DNA of 64,000 nt from contig JAFGDT010000041.1 in assembly GCA_016931965.1 (NCBI GenBank), positions 82,851 through 146,850 on the forward strand, written 5' to 3'. The position numbers were made by a program, and so were the translations under genes. The notes under the pieces were generated by a model. That model was not told the DNA's origin and made no database searches. It was given only the letters and a program-made list of their open reading frames with translations. Positions 34,670-44,155 of the stretch are shown piece after piece. The stretch comes from a bacterium. GTDB lineage: Bacteria > Zhuqueibacterota > QNDG01 > DSAB01. How positions within the stretch are numbered: position 1 is the first letter of the stretch; every line of letters begins with the position of its first letter.

Positions 34670-35950
34670 CTATTTTTTTATTTTTTCTGTCAGACTTCCT
34701 TTAAAAATGGTCTTCTCCAAAGTGGTTGTATACTCGATAACCTGTTCATATTTTTTATTGTCTTTCACAATCTTTTTGATTGCTCCAAGTATATCATCCG
34801 GTTTATGTACCGAAGCCCCACCATGAGGGACCAGAATGGTATTGGCTTTTCCATGACTGCACCGATCCACTTCAAACACAATTTGACCATAATTAATCTC
34901 CGGTACCACAAAACCCTTCACCTTTTTTGCCAGTTCGGCTATCCGGTCATCGGGAAAGGGCCACACCGTAATCAGACGAAGCATACCCACTTTGATCCCT
35001 TCCTGTCTTGCCTGCTCAAACGCTCGATACGCAACCCTTGAGGTAATGCCATACGAGACAATGACAACTTCTGCATCTTCCAAGTGATCTTCCTGCATTT
35101 CAATGATTTCATCTTTATTTTTTCTTATTTTATCAACCAAATATGGGTTTGTCGATTTTTTATGGATCACCTTGGCCTTTTCAATTTTGGGGAGAGAACG
35201 ATGATCCAACAGAGGATAACCCCGTTCATCGTGGGTTAATCCCGTGATATAGAGATGATAGCCATCGCCCGCTTTAACGATAGGGGGAACAAGATCCTGA
35301 TCTCTCCTGTAAGGGATATATTCCTCTTTCTTCCCCTGATAAAATCTTCTGGGTTCAACTTCGATCTCCGAAGCGTCGGGAATAACAACCTTCTCGGTCA
35401 TATGTCCGACACATTCGTCAGCCATAAACATCACCGGTACACGATACCGTTCAGCTAAATTGAACGCTTTGATGGCAAAATCAAAACTTTCCTGGGGTGA
35501 TTCCGGAGCCAGCGCAATCACTTCATAATCTCCATTTGCACCCCACTTCGACTGCATGATGTCTGCCTGACCCGTGCTCGTCGGAACTCCCGTCGAAGGA
35601 CCGCTGCGTTGTATGTTAATAATGACAAACGGAATTTCCATGGCTGCGCCTAATCCGATATTTTCCATCATCAGAGAATAACCCGGACCCGACGTGATGG
35701 TCATCGATTTTTTCCCCGACCAGGATGCACCCAGGACAGAAGCAATCGAACCCAGCTCATCTTCCATTTGAATGAATTGGGCACCGACATAGGGGGCCTT
35801 TCTAGCAAAAGCTTCGGCTGCTTCCGTAGAAGGCGTAATGGGATATCCTCCTAAAAATTTACAACCTGCTGCCAAAGCACCGTAGGCAGCGGCAACATCG
35901 CCGTCTATATAATAGGTACCGGTAAAAACATCTCTAGGATTGGCTTTCAA
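34670..35950 (-). CDS. korA: 2-oxoacid:ferredoxin oxidoreductase alpha subunit (KorA1, catalytic type)
   Basis: 426 aa. Retains the substrate motif GGYPITPSTEAAEAF near residue 33 and GPSTGVPTSTGQADIM near residue 117, with EDELGSIASVLGASWSGKK between them. I take TTG at 35950 as the start: SD GGAGG lies seven bases before it and just past the korB stop. Upstream in-frame ATGs (to 36103) would lie inside korB. Pairs with KorB1 as a thiamine-dependent enzyme, probably 2-oxoglutarate:ferredoxin oxidoreductase given SucCD in the window. Confidence 0.9.
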   Translation of the reverse strand: MKANPRDVFTGTYYIDGDVAAAYGALAAGCKFLGGYPITPSTEAAEAFARKAPYVGAQFIQMEDELGSIASVLGASWSGKKSMTITSGPGYSLMMENIGLGAAMEIPFVIINIQRSGPSTGVPTSTGQADIMQSKWGANGDYEVIALAPESPQESFDFAIKAFNLAERYRVPVMFMADECVGHMTEKVVIPDASEIEVEPRRFYQGKKEEYIPYRRDQDLVPPIVKAGDGYHLYITGLTHDERGYPLLDHRSLPKIEKAKVIHKKSTNPYLVDKIRKNKDEIIEMQEDHLEDAEVVIVSYGITSRVAYRAFEQARQEGIKVGMLRLITVWPFPDDRIAELAKKVKGFVVPEINYGQIVFEVDRCSHGKANTILVPHGGASVHKPDDILGAIKKIVKDNKKYEQVIEYTTTLEKTIFKGSLTEKIKK

Positions 35951-35963
35951 TGGTTGACCTCCA

Positions 35964-36800
35964 TTAATCTTCAAACCACTTGCCCATCGATTCTGAATAG
36001 GTGGGTCTTTCTCGATCAACAAATTTACCGACGATAATTTCTTTTTGATAATCGATCTCAAGATGGTCCGTCGGTTCACCATGTTTGATGATCGAATGGT
36101 CATAGTAGAATTTCATCATATCCAGACCATCGCCCAATTTGTTTATTCTTGAATAATACATCGCACAGGGTGAAATCACTTCAACAACCGAAAATCCGGG
36201 CTTCTTTAAAGCATCCACGATGGAATAGGTTAATCGACGCATATGAAGAGCTGTCCAACGGGCTACATAGACTGCTCCGGCTGCCTCTGCCAATTGAGGT
36301 ACATTGGAGGGATTCTCGAAATTCCCGAAAGGGGATGTGGTGGTATAGGCCGGCGTGGGCGTCGTTGGAGCAACCTGGCCCCCTGTCATGGCATAGATAA
36401 AATTATTCACACAAATAACGGTTAAATCGATATTCCTGCGGGCGGCATGGACAAAATGATTCCCCCCGATGGAAACAAGATCCCCATCACCGGAAATCAC
36501 AACGACCTTTATGTCCGGATTGCCCAATTTGATGCCGGTGGCAAAAGGAATGGCCCGACCGTGGGTTGTGTGAAACGAATCCACTTTGATATACCCGGCA
36601 ACCCTCCCGGTGCATCCGATTCCTGAAACGACACATAGTTTATCGAGATTATATTCCAATTTGTCCAACGCATCAGCAAATGCACTCACCGCATTACCAA
36701 TGCCGCATCCAGGACACCATATATGCGGCATTCTGTCCATGCGCAGGAGGTTATCCATGGGATGTCTTTTTGCTTCTTGTTGCGTAATAATGGCTTCCAT
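35964..36800 (-). CDS. korB: 2-oxoacid:ferredoxin oxidoreductase beta subunit (KorB1, catalytic type)
   Basis: 278 aa. Complete cofactor set: HIWCPGCGIGNAV near residue 27, GIGCTGRVAGY near 60, TPP/Mg motif VISGDGDLVSIGG near 104, VNNFIYAMTGGQ near 134 and SPCAMYYSR near 207 for the last [4Fe-4S] ligand. Eight nt behind korA2 and 13 nt ahead of the korA1 start. Confidence 0.93.
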   Translation of the reverse strand: MEAIITQQEAKRHPMDNLLRMDRMPHIWCPGCGIGNAVSAFADALDKLEYNLDKLCVVSGIGCTGRVAGYIKVDSFHTTHGRAIPFATGIKLGNPDIKVVVISGDGDLVSIGGNHFVHAARRNIDLTVICVNNFIYAMTGGQVAPTTPTPAYTTTSPFGNFENPSNVPQLAEAAGAVYVARWTALHMRRLTYSIVDALKKPGFSVVEVISPCAMYYSRINKLGDGLDMMKFYYDHSIIKHGEPTDHLEIDYQKEIIVGKFVDRERPTYSESMGKWFED

Positions 36801-36807
36801 TTTCCGC

Positions 36808-37971
36808 CTACTTTTTCATGACTTTTTTTATCAATTTGACAATATCGTCCGACTGGCCTATGCGGGAAGAAGCATGATATAGATAATGCGTCTCAGCCCT
36901 TCCCCTTGCACATCGTTCGACTTCAAGACAGATCTGCCCGAAATTATTTTCTGGCACAATTAAGTGTGTTGCTTTTTTTGCCAGTTGGGTTATCTTTTTC
37001 TCCGGAAAAGGCCAGATGGTTTTTATCCTCAGGCTCCCGGCTCGAATGCCCTCTTCCCGGACCTGATGAACCGCATGTATCACATCACGGGAGACAGCCC
37101 CATAGGACACCACAATCACATCGGCATCATCTGTCTGCTCCTCTTCAAAATCAACAATATCCTCAGCAAAGATCCGTATTTTCTGAACAAGGCGATGGAC
37201 ATTCCACTCCTGGCACTTTTCATCCATTACCGGATAGCCTCTCTCATCGTGGGTTAATCCTGTGACATGAAAACGGTATCCCTTGCCCACATCAACCATG
37301 GGAGGTACCAAATCCTTGGCATCATATTGAAAAGGAAGATAGTCCTCCCTTTTCCCTTTATAATATTTTCTTGTGTGGATCTGGATATCCTTCGCATCAG
37401 GAATATGGACAGCCTCATTCAGATTGCTTACATATGTGTCTGTTATCAGAATAACAGGTGTACGGTATTTTTCTGAGAGACTGAAGGCCTTCACCGTCAT
37501 ATCAAACATTTCTTGAGGAGAATTGGGAGAAAGGGCAATAACCTCATAGTCTCCATGAGATCCCCATCTCGCCATCATGATATCCCCTCCACCAGGTGCA
37601 CTCGGAGAACCTTCCGAGGTCCCATCTCTCTGAACATCTACAATCACACAGGGTGTTTCCAGCATCACGCCGAGACCAATATGTTCCGCCATCTGGGCAA
37701 AACCGGGTCCCGAAGTGACTGTCATGGCTTTTTTCCCCGTCCATGATGCGCCGAGAACAGCAGCCAGGGCGGATATTTCATCCTCCATTTGTATGAGAAC
37801 ACCTTTGACATCCGAAAAACGTTCGGCAAATCGCTCCACGATGTCAAAAGAGGGGAATATGGGATAATATCCTAAAAAACGACACCCGGCTGACAACCCC
37901 CCTTCAGCGCATGCCTGACTACCTGTAAGATCATGACTGCCTGTTAAAACAGCCAGATTGGTTTCTTTCAT
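36808..37971 (-). CDS. Divergent Kor alpha subunit with altered substrate motifs (KorA2)
   Basis: 387 aa. Overall fold and EDEISALAAVLGASWTGKKA match KorA. The catalytic YPITPST is YPIFPSF and the GPSTGVPT loop is GTSEGSPS, removing the Thr and other residues that contact the 2-oxoacid and CoA in characterised alpha subunits. C-terminal region is normal (VPENNFGQICLEVERCARG). Probably partners the equally divergent KorB2. Confidence 0.85.
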   Translation of the reverse strand: MKETNLAVLTGSHDLTGSQACAEGGLSAGCRFLGYYPIFPSFDIVERFAERFSDVKGVLIQMEDEISALAAVLGASWTGKKAMTVTSGPGFAQMAEHIGLGVMLETPCVIVDVQRDGTSEGSPSAPGGGDIMMARWGSHGDYEVIALSPNSPQEMFDMTVKAFSLSEKYRTPVILITDTYVSNLNEAVHIPDAKDIQIHTRKYYKGKREDYLPFQYDAKDLVPPMVDVGKGYRFHVTGLTHDERGYPVMDEKCQEWNVHRLVQKIRIFAEDIVDFEEEQTDDADVIVVSYGAVSRDVIHAVHQVREEGIRAGSLRIKTIWPFPEKKITQLAKKATHLIVPENNFGQICLEVERCARGRAETHYLYHASSRIGQSDDIVKLIKKVMKK

Positions 37972-38016
37972 ATCACAATTACCCCTGATTTAATGGTTCA
38001 CAATCATATATTTTAT

Positions 38017-38307
38017 CTATGCTGTATTGGATTTACTTTCCACTGCTTTCTCCTCGATGGAGAATATGGCAAAGTCAGGACAGACCAACTGGCAAAAACC
38101 ACAATAGCGACAATTTTCTTCATGAACCACTTCAGGTGGATGATAGCCCTTTGAATTGAACTTATCCGAAACGATTAATACATCATTCGGACAGTACTCA
38201 ACACAGAAACCGCATCCTTTACACCGGTCCTCAATAATAATGAGTTCTCCTTTCACCGGTTGCGGTTTCTCAGATCCAAATGGTTTAATCCTTTCTCTTA
38301 CTCGCAT
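38017..38307 (-). CDS. korD: Kor delta subunit, 2x[4Fe-4S] ferredoxin
   Basis: 96 aa. Two clusters: CKGCGFCVEYCPNDV near residue 29 and CRYCGFCQLVCPDFA near 66. First Kor gene, 6 nt behind the fumarate reductase-like flavoprotein, which implies co-transcription of the two systems. Confidence 0.93.
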   Translation of the reverse strand: MRVRERIKPFGSEKPQPVKGELIIIEDRCKGCGFCVEYCPNDVLIVSDKFNSKGYHPPEVVHEENCRYCGFCQLVCPDFAIFSIEEKAVESKSNTA

Positions 38308-38313
38308 GTCACT

Positions 38314-39987
38314 TTACCTCAAAGTACCGGTATAATCGGTCGTTAATTGTTTTTTACGCACATCGGGATTGCTGTAATCGGGCAAAATCATAGGGGCTAC
38401 ACGACCATCAAGATCGATGCCCGAATCCTGAAGCGCTTTGTTATACCTTTTCACATGATTCAGCGTAAGTTTGCCATCTTTAAATTGCTTACGGGCATAA
38501 GCAGCGGCAGTCTCTCCGGCTATGCGACCATAAACCATCACGTCGAGCAGTGAATTGCCCATCAACCTGTTTTCTCCATGAACCCCCCCACTGACTTCAC
38601 CACCCACAATGAGACCGGGAACGACCGTTTCACCTTTCCGGTTGATCTCCAAGCCGCCATTTTGATAATGCAGCGTGGGATAAACCAGCATGGGTTCCTG
38701 GGTAATATCAATGCCGTATCGATGGAACAGAATCCACTTGCCCGGAAATTCACGACGGACTGTTCCTTTCTCATTAAGGATGTCAATCATAGGAGAATCC
38801 AACCACACACCGAATTTACCCGTAGGCGTGGGCACGCCTTTTCCCCTCACGGTGCATTCCCGAATGAAAGCCGCCGCTTCCACATCCCTCGGTTCCCTCT
38901 CGTAGACGAACTGTTCTCCATCGATGTTGAGTACATTGGCTCCGGCTCCTCGAAACTTTTCAGTAATCAACAATCCTTCAGCCTGCTCCGGAAAAACGGC
39001 GCCGGTGGGATGATACTGAACTGTATGGAGAAATTTTATTGGAACCCCGGCTCGATAGGCGATAATCAAACCATCTCCGGTTGCACCATAGTGGTTTGTG
39101 GTCATAAATTCCTGTATATGCAGACGACCCGATCCGCCAGTAGCCAATACCGTGGCTTTGGCCTTGACGACAATATACTCTTCAGTTTCCAGATTATAAA
39201 GAACCGCTCCTCCACAGGCCCCCTGATCATTGAGAATGAGTTCCACTGCCGGACTGAATTCGAGGACTTTGATATCATTCGGATAATTTCTGGCTTCGTC
39301 TCTGATTGTGCGCATAATTTCTGCGCCTGTAATATCCCCGGCATAGTGCATACGCTTCCGCGAAGTTCCACCTCCATGAAGCGATTTCATCCGTCCATCC
39401 TCAAATTTGGTAAACATCGCTCCCAAGTTCTCCAACCAGGCCATCACTTTGGGCGCTTCTGTAACCAAGGTCTCGACCAAATCTGGATCGTTTCTAAAAT
39501 GACCCCCTCCCAGAGCATCTAAATAATGGTAATAGATTGAATCCTTCTGGTTCTTTGTTGCTGCCTGAATGCCGCCTTCAGCCATCATGGTATTGGCATC
39601 GCCGTGTCGAAGCTTGGTCGCAATCAATACCTTCACGCCGGTTTTTTGAGCCATTAAAGCTGCGGCTGTTCCGGCACCGCCCCCACCAATGACCAGCACA
39701 TCTGTTTCATAATCGATCCTGGAAAGATGGATTAAATCGGGATTCACTCGACTTTTTGCATGCAGGAGCTCTACCATTTCGTTGGCAATTCTGTACCCCT
39801 TATTGGGTCCAACCTTGATTTCAGAACGTCCCTCTTCTTTGAAATCGGGATGGTATTTGAGAATCTTCTCCCGCTCACTGAGAGACATGGCTGGGAATTC
39901 CTCTCCACGCTTTTTCCTTTCCACGCGTTCCGGCCTGGTTTTCTCAACAATTTTGATCAGCTTCTTTAATTCCGATGTGTATGGCAT
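38314..39987 (-). CDS. Soluble fumarate reductase/succinate dehydrogenase-like flavoprotein (TfrA-like)
   Basis: 557 aa. FAD motif LVIGGGGAGTAAALMA near residue 75, SLHGGGTSRKRMHYAG near 206, QYHPTGAVFPEQAEG near 320 and VGGEVSGGVHGENRLMGNS near 472, with LHYQNGGLEI as the fumarate-site loop. No membrane anchor genes (SdhC/D, FrdC/D) are present, and the Fe-S partner is followed upstream by HdrABC-MvhD. That is the context of thiol:fumarate reductase-like soluble enzymes. L-aspartate oxidase is an alternative family but does not fit the context. Confidence 0.82.
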   Translation of the reverse strand: MPYTSELKKLIKIVEKTRPERVERKKRGEEFPAMSLSEREKILKYHPDFKEEGRSEIKVGPNKGYRIANEMVELLHAKSRVNPDLIHLSRIDYETDVLVIGGGGAGTAAALMAQKTGVKVLIATKLRHGDANTMMAEGGIQAATKNQKDSIYYHYLDALGGGHFRNDPDLVETLVTEAPKVMAWLENLGAMFTKFEDGRMKSLHGGGTSRKRMHYAGDITGAEIMRTIRDEARNYPNDIKVLEFSPAVELILNDQGACGGAVLYNLETEEYIVVKAKATVLATGGSGRLHIQEFMTTNHYGATGDGLIIAYRAGVPIKFLHTVQYHPTGAVFPEQAEGLLITEKFRGAGANVLNIDGEQFVYEREPRDVEAAAFIRECTVRGKGVPTPTGKFGVWLDSPMIDILNEKGTVRREFPGKWILFHRYGIDITQEPMLVYPTLHYQNGGLEINRKGETVVPGLIVGGEVSGGVHGENRLMGNSLLDVMVYGRIAGETAAAYARKQFKDGKLTLNHVKRYNKALQDSGIDLDGRVAPMILPDYSNPDVRKKQLTTDYTGTLR

Positions 39988-40021
39988 AAGTCACTCCATA
40001 AATACAAATGGAACATATTAT

Positions 40022-40804
40022 TTATTGGACGATAATATACTTTTTATCCTCTGGCTCCCAGAACTCATCCGCCATGTCCGGTTCGATCTCCCGATCGTTA
40101 TAGAGACGCTTCAGCGATTCCAGATTCATCGATTTTAAAGTTTTCAATCCCTTATCAAACCGCTTTTTCTGGATATTCTCCACCGATTCTGCCACATGTT
40201 TGGCACGGGGTGCAATATGACGTCCATAGAGACGACGTGTCAGGATGCCCACATTGTATTGGGCTTCTTCCGCCGGACAACGGGCTGTGCAGAGGCCGCA
40301 CATCACACAATCAAAGGAGAGTTCTGCAGCTCCGGCAATATCTCCCCGAATCGCCAGGGAGATATATTCCATGACATCGATATCCATAGGACAACTTCGG
40401 GTACAAGTACCACAGCCCACACATTTAAAGATCTCGGGATAGAGAGCCATGACGGTGGAGCCGGTGGGTTCCAATTTCTCAAGGTCGTATGTCGCTTTAT
40501 TGGCTGGAAAGAACGGAATCTGTGTAATATACATGTTGGGTTCAACAACGGTCTGACACGCCAATCCGACTTCTATGCGGTAGGAATCAGGAAAGCGGTA
40601 AACCGTTCCACAGGCACCGCAGATGCCACCGCGGCATCCACATCCCCGGATCAGCTGAAATCCGGCATACTCCAGGGCTTTTTGAATCGTTAAAGATTCA
40701 GGCACTTCATATTTTTTGCCCATAATAAAGATGGGAACCCGTTTCTCCGATGAGTCTTTGGATTTACTGACGGTTTTTTTTGGTTTCACTGCTCGATTAC
40801 CCAT
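40022..40804 (-). CDS. Fumarate reductase-like iron-sulfur subunit (TfrB/SdhB-like)
   Basis: 260 aa from ATG 40804 (SD GAGG). N-terminal [2Fe-2S] domain (RGCGCRGGICGACG near residue 52, then LACQ) and two [4Fe-4S] motifs (CVGCGTCTRSCPMD near 125, CVMCGLCTARCPAE near 163). Unlike methanogen TfrB it has no C-terminal CCG domain. HdrB, encoded three genes upstream, would supply that. Overlaps the mvhD stop by 8 nt. Confidence 0.83.
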   Translation of the reverse strand: MGNRAVKPKKTVSKSKDSSEKRVPIFIMGKKYEVPESLTIQKALEYAGFQLIRGCGCRGGICGACGTVYRFPDSYRIEVGLACQTVVEPNMYITQIPFFPANKATYDLEKLEPTGSTVMALYPEIFKCVGCGTCTRSCPMDIDVMEYISLAIRGDIAGAAELSFDCVMCGLCTARCPAEEAQYNVGILTRRLYGRHIAPRAKHVAESVENIQKKRFDKGLKTLKSMNLESLKRLYNDREIEPDMADEFWEPEDKKYIIVQ

Positions 40805-41234
40805 GCTTAGTATCCTCATTTGTTAAAGACACTTGATCCAGATTTAATGCACCCAGTTCACGAATACTTTCGGAAAATGCGTTCATGGTTTCCATGAATT
40901 TTTTCCCTTCTGCGGCTGAGATCCACTCCAACCGCAGCCGTCTTTTATCGATGCCAAAATCCTCCAACATACGGCTGAGCAGAATGGTTCTCCTCAGTGT
41001 TTTGTAATTTCCTTCGACATAGTGACAATCTCCCGGATGGCACCCTCCGATGAACACACCATCCGCACCTTCTTTGAAAGCATACAAGATGTGTTGAGGA
41101 TCAATCCGGCTGGAACACATCACTCGAAGATTCACACTGTTGGAAGCATACTGCATGCGTGAAGTACCGGCCAGATCTGCACCGGCATACGTACACCATT
41201 TGCAAAGAAAACACATAATTTTGGGTTCAAACAT
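40797..41234 (-). CDS. mvhD: MvhD-like [2Fe-2S] electron-transfer subunit (copy 3)
   Basis: 145 aa. CFLCKWCTYAGADLAGTSR, LRVMCSSRID and GGCHPGDCHYVEGN. Lies between HdrA and the fumarate reductase pair, so it is the natural link from the MvhGA hydrogenase to HdrA. Start is 2 nt past the hdrA stop. Confidence 0.9.
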   Translation of the reverse strand: MFEPKIMCFLCKWCTYAGADLAGTSRMQYASNSVNLRVMCSSRIDPQHILYAFKEGADGVFIGGCHPGDCHYVEGNYKTLRRTILLSRMLEDFGIDKRRLRLEWISAAEGKKFMETMNAFSESIRELGALNLDQVSLTNEDTKHG

Positions 41235-41236
41235 AG

Positions 41237-43207
41237 CTATCCCTTTAAAATGGCTTTGACCATAGAAAATATTTGGTTATCGGTTTGATTTTTTTGCTGC
41301 GCGGCTCCCGACGGACAAGCAGCTGCACACGCTCCACACCCCTCACATAGAATCTCATTGACCTTGACGACTTTTTTAATGGGATCCAATTCCCGTGCAC
41401 CATAGGGACAAACAGTCACACAAATCCCGCATCCGCTGCAGAGCTCTTCATTGACAGGGACAATGGTCGGTTCGTGCAACAACTCTTTCTGAGCAAACAG
41501 ATCTCCGACCTTGGCTGCTGCTGCTGAGGCCTGGGCGACGGTCTCCGGGATGTCTTTGGGGCCATGAGCACAACCAGCCAAAAAGAAACCGGCGTTGAGA
41601 CTTTCCACGGGACGCAGTTTGGGATGGGCCTCAGCCAGCCACCCGTTCGCATCCGTGGCAATCTTTAATTTTTTTAAAAGCTCCTCACCACCCTCGGTTT
41701 TCACCATAGACATGGCCAGAACCACCATGTCCGCTTCCATTTCAACCTTCTTTCCCGTTAGTGTATCGACTCCCCATACAATGATCCGATCTCCTTCTTG
41801 AAAGACTTTGGACACTTTGCCTCGAATATAGAGAACATGGTCTTCTTCAACAGCTCTTTGATAGAATTCATCAAAAGCCTTTCCACCCGTTCGTACATCG
41901 ATATAAAATACGGTCGCATGACCATCGGGAACACGGTGTTTGTAGAGCATGGCATGCTTGGCCGTGTACATACAGCAGATCTTCGAGCAATAGGGATTGT
42001 GGTTTTCCGTATCCCTCGATCCGCAACATTGAATGAATACCACATTTTTGGGGACTTTACCGTCCGATGGTCTTCGCACGACACCGCCCGTTGGTCCCGA
42101 AGCGGAGAGAATGCGTTCAAATTCAAGCCCATTCAGAACATCCTCATATCTTTCGCCGCCGTATTCACCGAGATGATCCATGGTATAAAGATCGTAACCC
42201 GTCGATACGACAATGGCACCCACCTCTTCCTCAAAAATTTCTTCTTGCTCATCATAATTAATGGCTTTAGGCTCACATACATCTTTACATTTGCCGCACC
42301 GGATGGGGAGCAATCCCAGACAATTGTCGATATCTAAGGTATACGTGCCGGGTACAGCCTGGGGAAATGGCATATAGATGGCCTTTCGAAAAGAGAGACC
42401 CATATTGAATTCATCAGATACAATCTGAGGACAGACCTTTTCGCAATCACCGCACAGGGTGCAAAGATCCGGATTCACATATCTCGGTTTTTTCCGGATT
42501 TTAACCTTAAAATTGCCTACAAATCCAGATACCGATTCGACTTCATGATAGGTAAGCAGCCTGATTTTCGGATGCCTGGATACCTCAACCATTTTGGGTG
42601 TCATGATACACTGAGAGCAATCCAGTGTCGGAAAGGTTTCAGAAAGCTGGATCATATGGCCGCCAATAGAAGGTCCTTTTTCCACCAGAAGAACTTCATA
42701 ACCATGGTCAGCAATATCGAGAGCCGCCTGAAGACCGCTGATTCCGCCACCGATTACAAGAGCCCTGCGTGTGACACCAACCCGTATCGGCTCCAGACTC
42801 TCATTTTGCAGTACCTTTTCGACCATCGATTTCACGATTTTGACGGCTTTTGCTGTTGCTTTTTCTTTATCCGAATGGACCCAACTGTCCTGTTCCCTGA
42901 TGTTGGCAATTTCGAGCTGGTAAGGATTAATCCCGGCAAGCTCCACGACGTTTTGGAAAGTTTTCTCATGAAGTGTCGGTGAACAAGCTGCAACAATAAC
43001 CGAATCGAGTTTTTGTTCTTTGATCTTTTCAAGAATCATCTTCTGTCCCGGCTCAGAACACATATAGACGTAATTCGTCGAAAATTCAACACCCGGGTAG
43101 TTTTCCAATGCTTTGGCTACCCTTTCCACATCGACCACACTGGCTATGTTCACACCACAATGGCAGACAAATACGCCTATTTTTTTCTTTTTCCCGTTTC
43201 CATTCAT
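41237..43207 (-). CDS. hdrA: Heterodisulfide reductase subunit A-like flavoprotein (full length)
   Basis: 656 aa, complete HdrA layout. N-domain with FVCHCGVNIASVVD near residue 12 and VVAACSPTLHEKT near 75. FAD motif VIGGGISGLQAALDI near 151, LDCSQCIMTPKM near 198, inserted ferredoxin (CTLCGDCEKVCPQ) near 247, and C-terminal CSGCGICVTVCPYGA and CEGCGACAAACPSGAA near 580-640. HdrA houses the bifurcating FAD. Start ATG overlaps the hdrB stop by 4 nt. Confidence 0.92.
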   Translation of the reverse strand: MNGNGKKKKIGVFVCHCGVNIASVVDVERVAKALENYPGVEFSTNYVYMCSEPGQKMILEKIKEQKLDSVIVAACSPTLHEKTFQNVVELAGINPYQLEIANIREQDSWVHSDKEKATAKAVKIVKSMVEKVLQNESLEPIRVGVTRRALVIGGGISGLQAALDIADHGYEVLLVEKGPSIGGHMIQLSETFPTLDCSQCIMTPKMVEVSRHPKIRLLTYHEVESVSGFVGNFKVKIRKKPRYVNPDLCTLCGDCEKVCPQIVSDEFNMGLSFRKAIYMPFPQAVPGTYTLDIDNCLGLLPIRCGKCKDVCEPKAINYDEQEEIFEEEVGAIVVSTGYDLYTMDHLGEYGGERYEDVLNGLEFERILSASGPTGGVVRRPSDGKVPKNVVFIQCCGSRDTENHNPYCSKICCMYTAKHAMLYKHRVPDGHATVFYIDVRTGGKAFDEFYQRAVEEDHVLYIRGKVSKVFQEGDRIIVWGVDTLTGKKVEMEADMVVLAMSMVKTEGGEELLKKLKIATDANGWLAEAHPKLRPVESLNAGFFLAGCAHGPKDIPETVAQASAAAAKVGDLFAQKELLHEPTIVPVNEELCSGCGICVTVCPYGARELDPIKKVVKVNEILCEGCGACAAACPSGAAQQKNQTDNQIFSMVKAILKG

Positions 43208-44139
43208 GATACAACCTCAGTCTTATGCATCTTACTCAGAACGGGACGTGGATCATAATAGTGTTGATCCAGTCCCAATACCTTCTCATCCACTCCCAAT
43301 GCCAAAGCCAACAGTTGTGTAAAAAATAAAATCGGCATCCCTGTAAAATCGAAAAACCTTTCTTTAATACGATCTTGTCGTCGATCCAGATTATAATAAC
43401 AGAGAGGGCAACTGAGAGCTAACATATCTGCCCCACAATACCGAGCTGATCGGAGTATCTGGTAAGAGGCTTCTGATGCCGCATCCGGCAGGGAAACCGA
43501 TATATAAGAGCCGCAGCATTCCTGTTTGAAAGGAAAATCAACCACTTCGCAACCGATATTTTCTAAAAATTCCTCAAAAATATGGGGATCGTCCGGTATG
43601 TCAATACCGACCTCTCCTGCCGGTCTAAGCAAGCGACATCCATAATAGGGGGCCACCTTGAGATTGGCAAGATCTCTTTTGATATGAGATTTGACCTTGT
43701 CATAACCGATCTGATATTTGATAAATTCCATGAGGTGCAAAACCCAAACAGTTTCATGGTATTCCGCAAAATCGGTCGTTTTTTTCTTGGTGAGGGGATC
43801 AATTTTGATATCATCTCGCAGGTAAGCATTGATACGTTTATGCTTTAAAGGATCTTTCAATAAAGCTTCATTTGTACGCTTCAACACATTAAAACAAAAT
43901 GCACACGTCGTGACAACCTTATCACCACCTTCTAATTCGACCTGACGCAAAATCCGTGTGGGTGCAGCCAGTCCTACAATTTTCTCTTCAGTGAGTGGAA
44001 ATTCAGCACCGCAGCAGGTCCAGTTTTCCGGTTCAACCAGTTCATATCCTAAAACTTCCATGGCCGCCCGCGTTGAATCATCGAGATTCGTTGTTTTTTC
44101 TTTTAATGTGCATCCAGGATAATAATGTAATTTCATCAT
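43204..44139 (-). CDS. hdrB: Heterodisulfide reductase subunit B-like
   Basis: 311 aa from ATG 44139 (SD AGGGA). Two CCG domains: NWTCCGAEFP with TTCAFCFNV, and KQECCGSYIS with LSCPLCYYN, which bind the noncubane [4Fe-4S] pair that reduces disulfides in methanogens. In a bacterium the acceptor may be another disulfide, or HdrB may relay electrons to the TfrAB-like pair encoded downstream. Confidence 0.9.
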   Translation of the reverse strand: MMKLHYYPGCTLKEKTTNLDDSTRAAMEVLGYELVEPENWTCCGAEFPLTEEKIVGLAAPTRILRQVELEGGDKVVTTCAFCFNVLKRTNEALLKDPLKHKRINAYLRDDIKIDPLTKKKTTDFAEYHETVWVLHLMEFIKYQIGYDKVKSHIKRDLANLKVAPYYGCRLLRPAGEVGIDIPDDPHIFEEFLENIGCEVVDFPFKQECCGSYISVSLPDAASEASYQILRSARYCGADMLALSCPLCYYNLDRRQDRIKERFFDFTGMPILFFTQLLALALGVDEKVLGLDQHYYDPRPVLSKMHKTEVVS

Positions 44140-44155
44140 ACAATCCCTATTTGAT

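Noticed and set aside
38578-39522. 314-codon open frame on the + strand
   Set aside because: Antisense shadow of the fumarate reductase-like flavoprotein gene; no SD and no motif.
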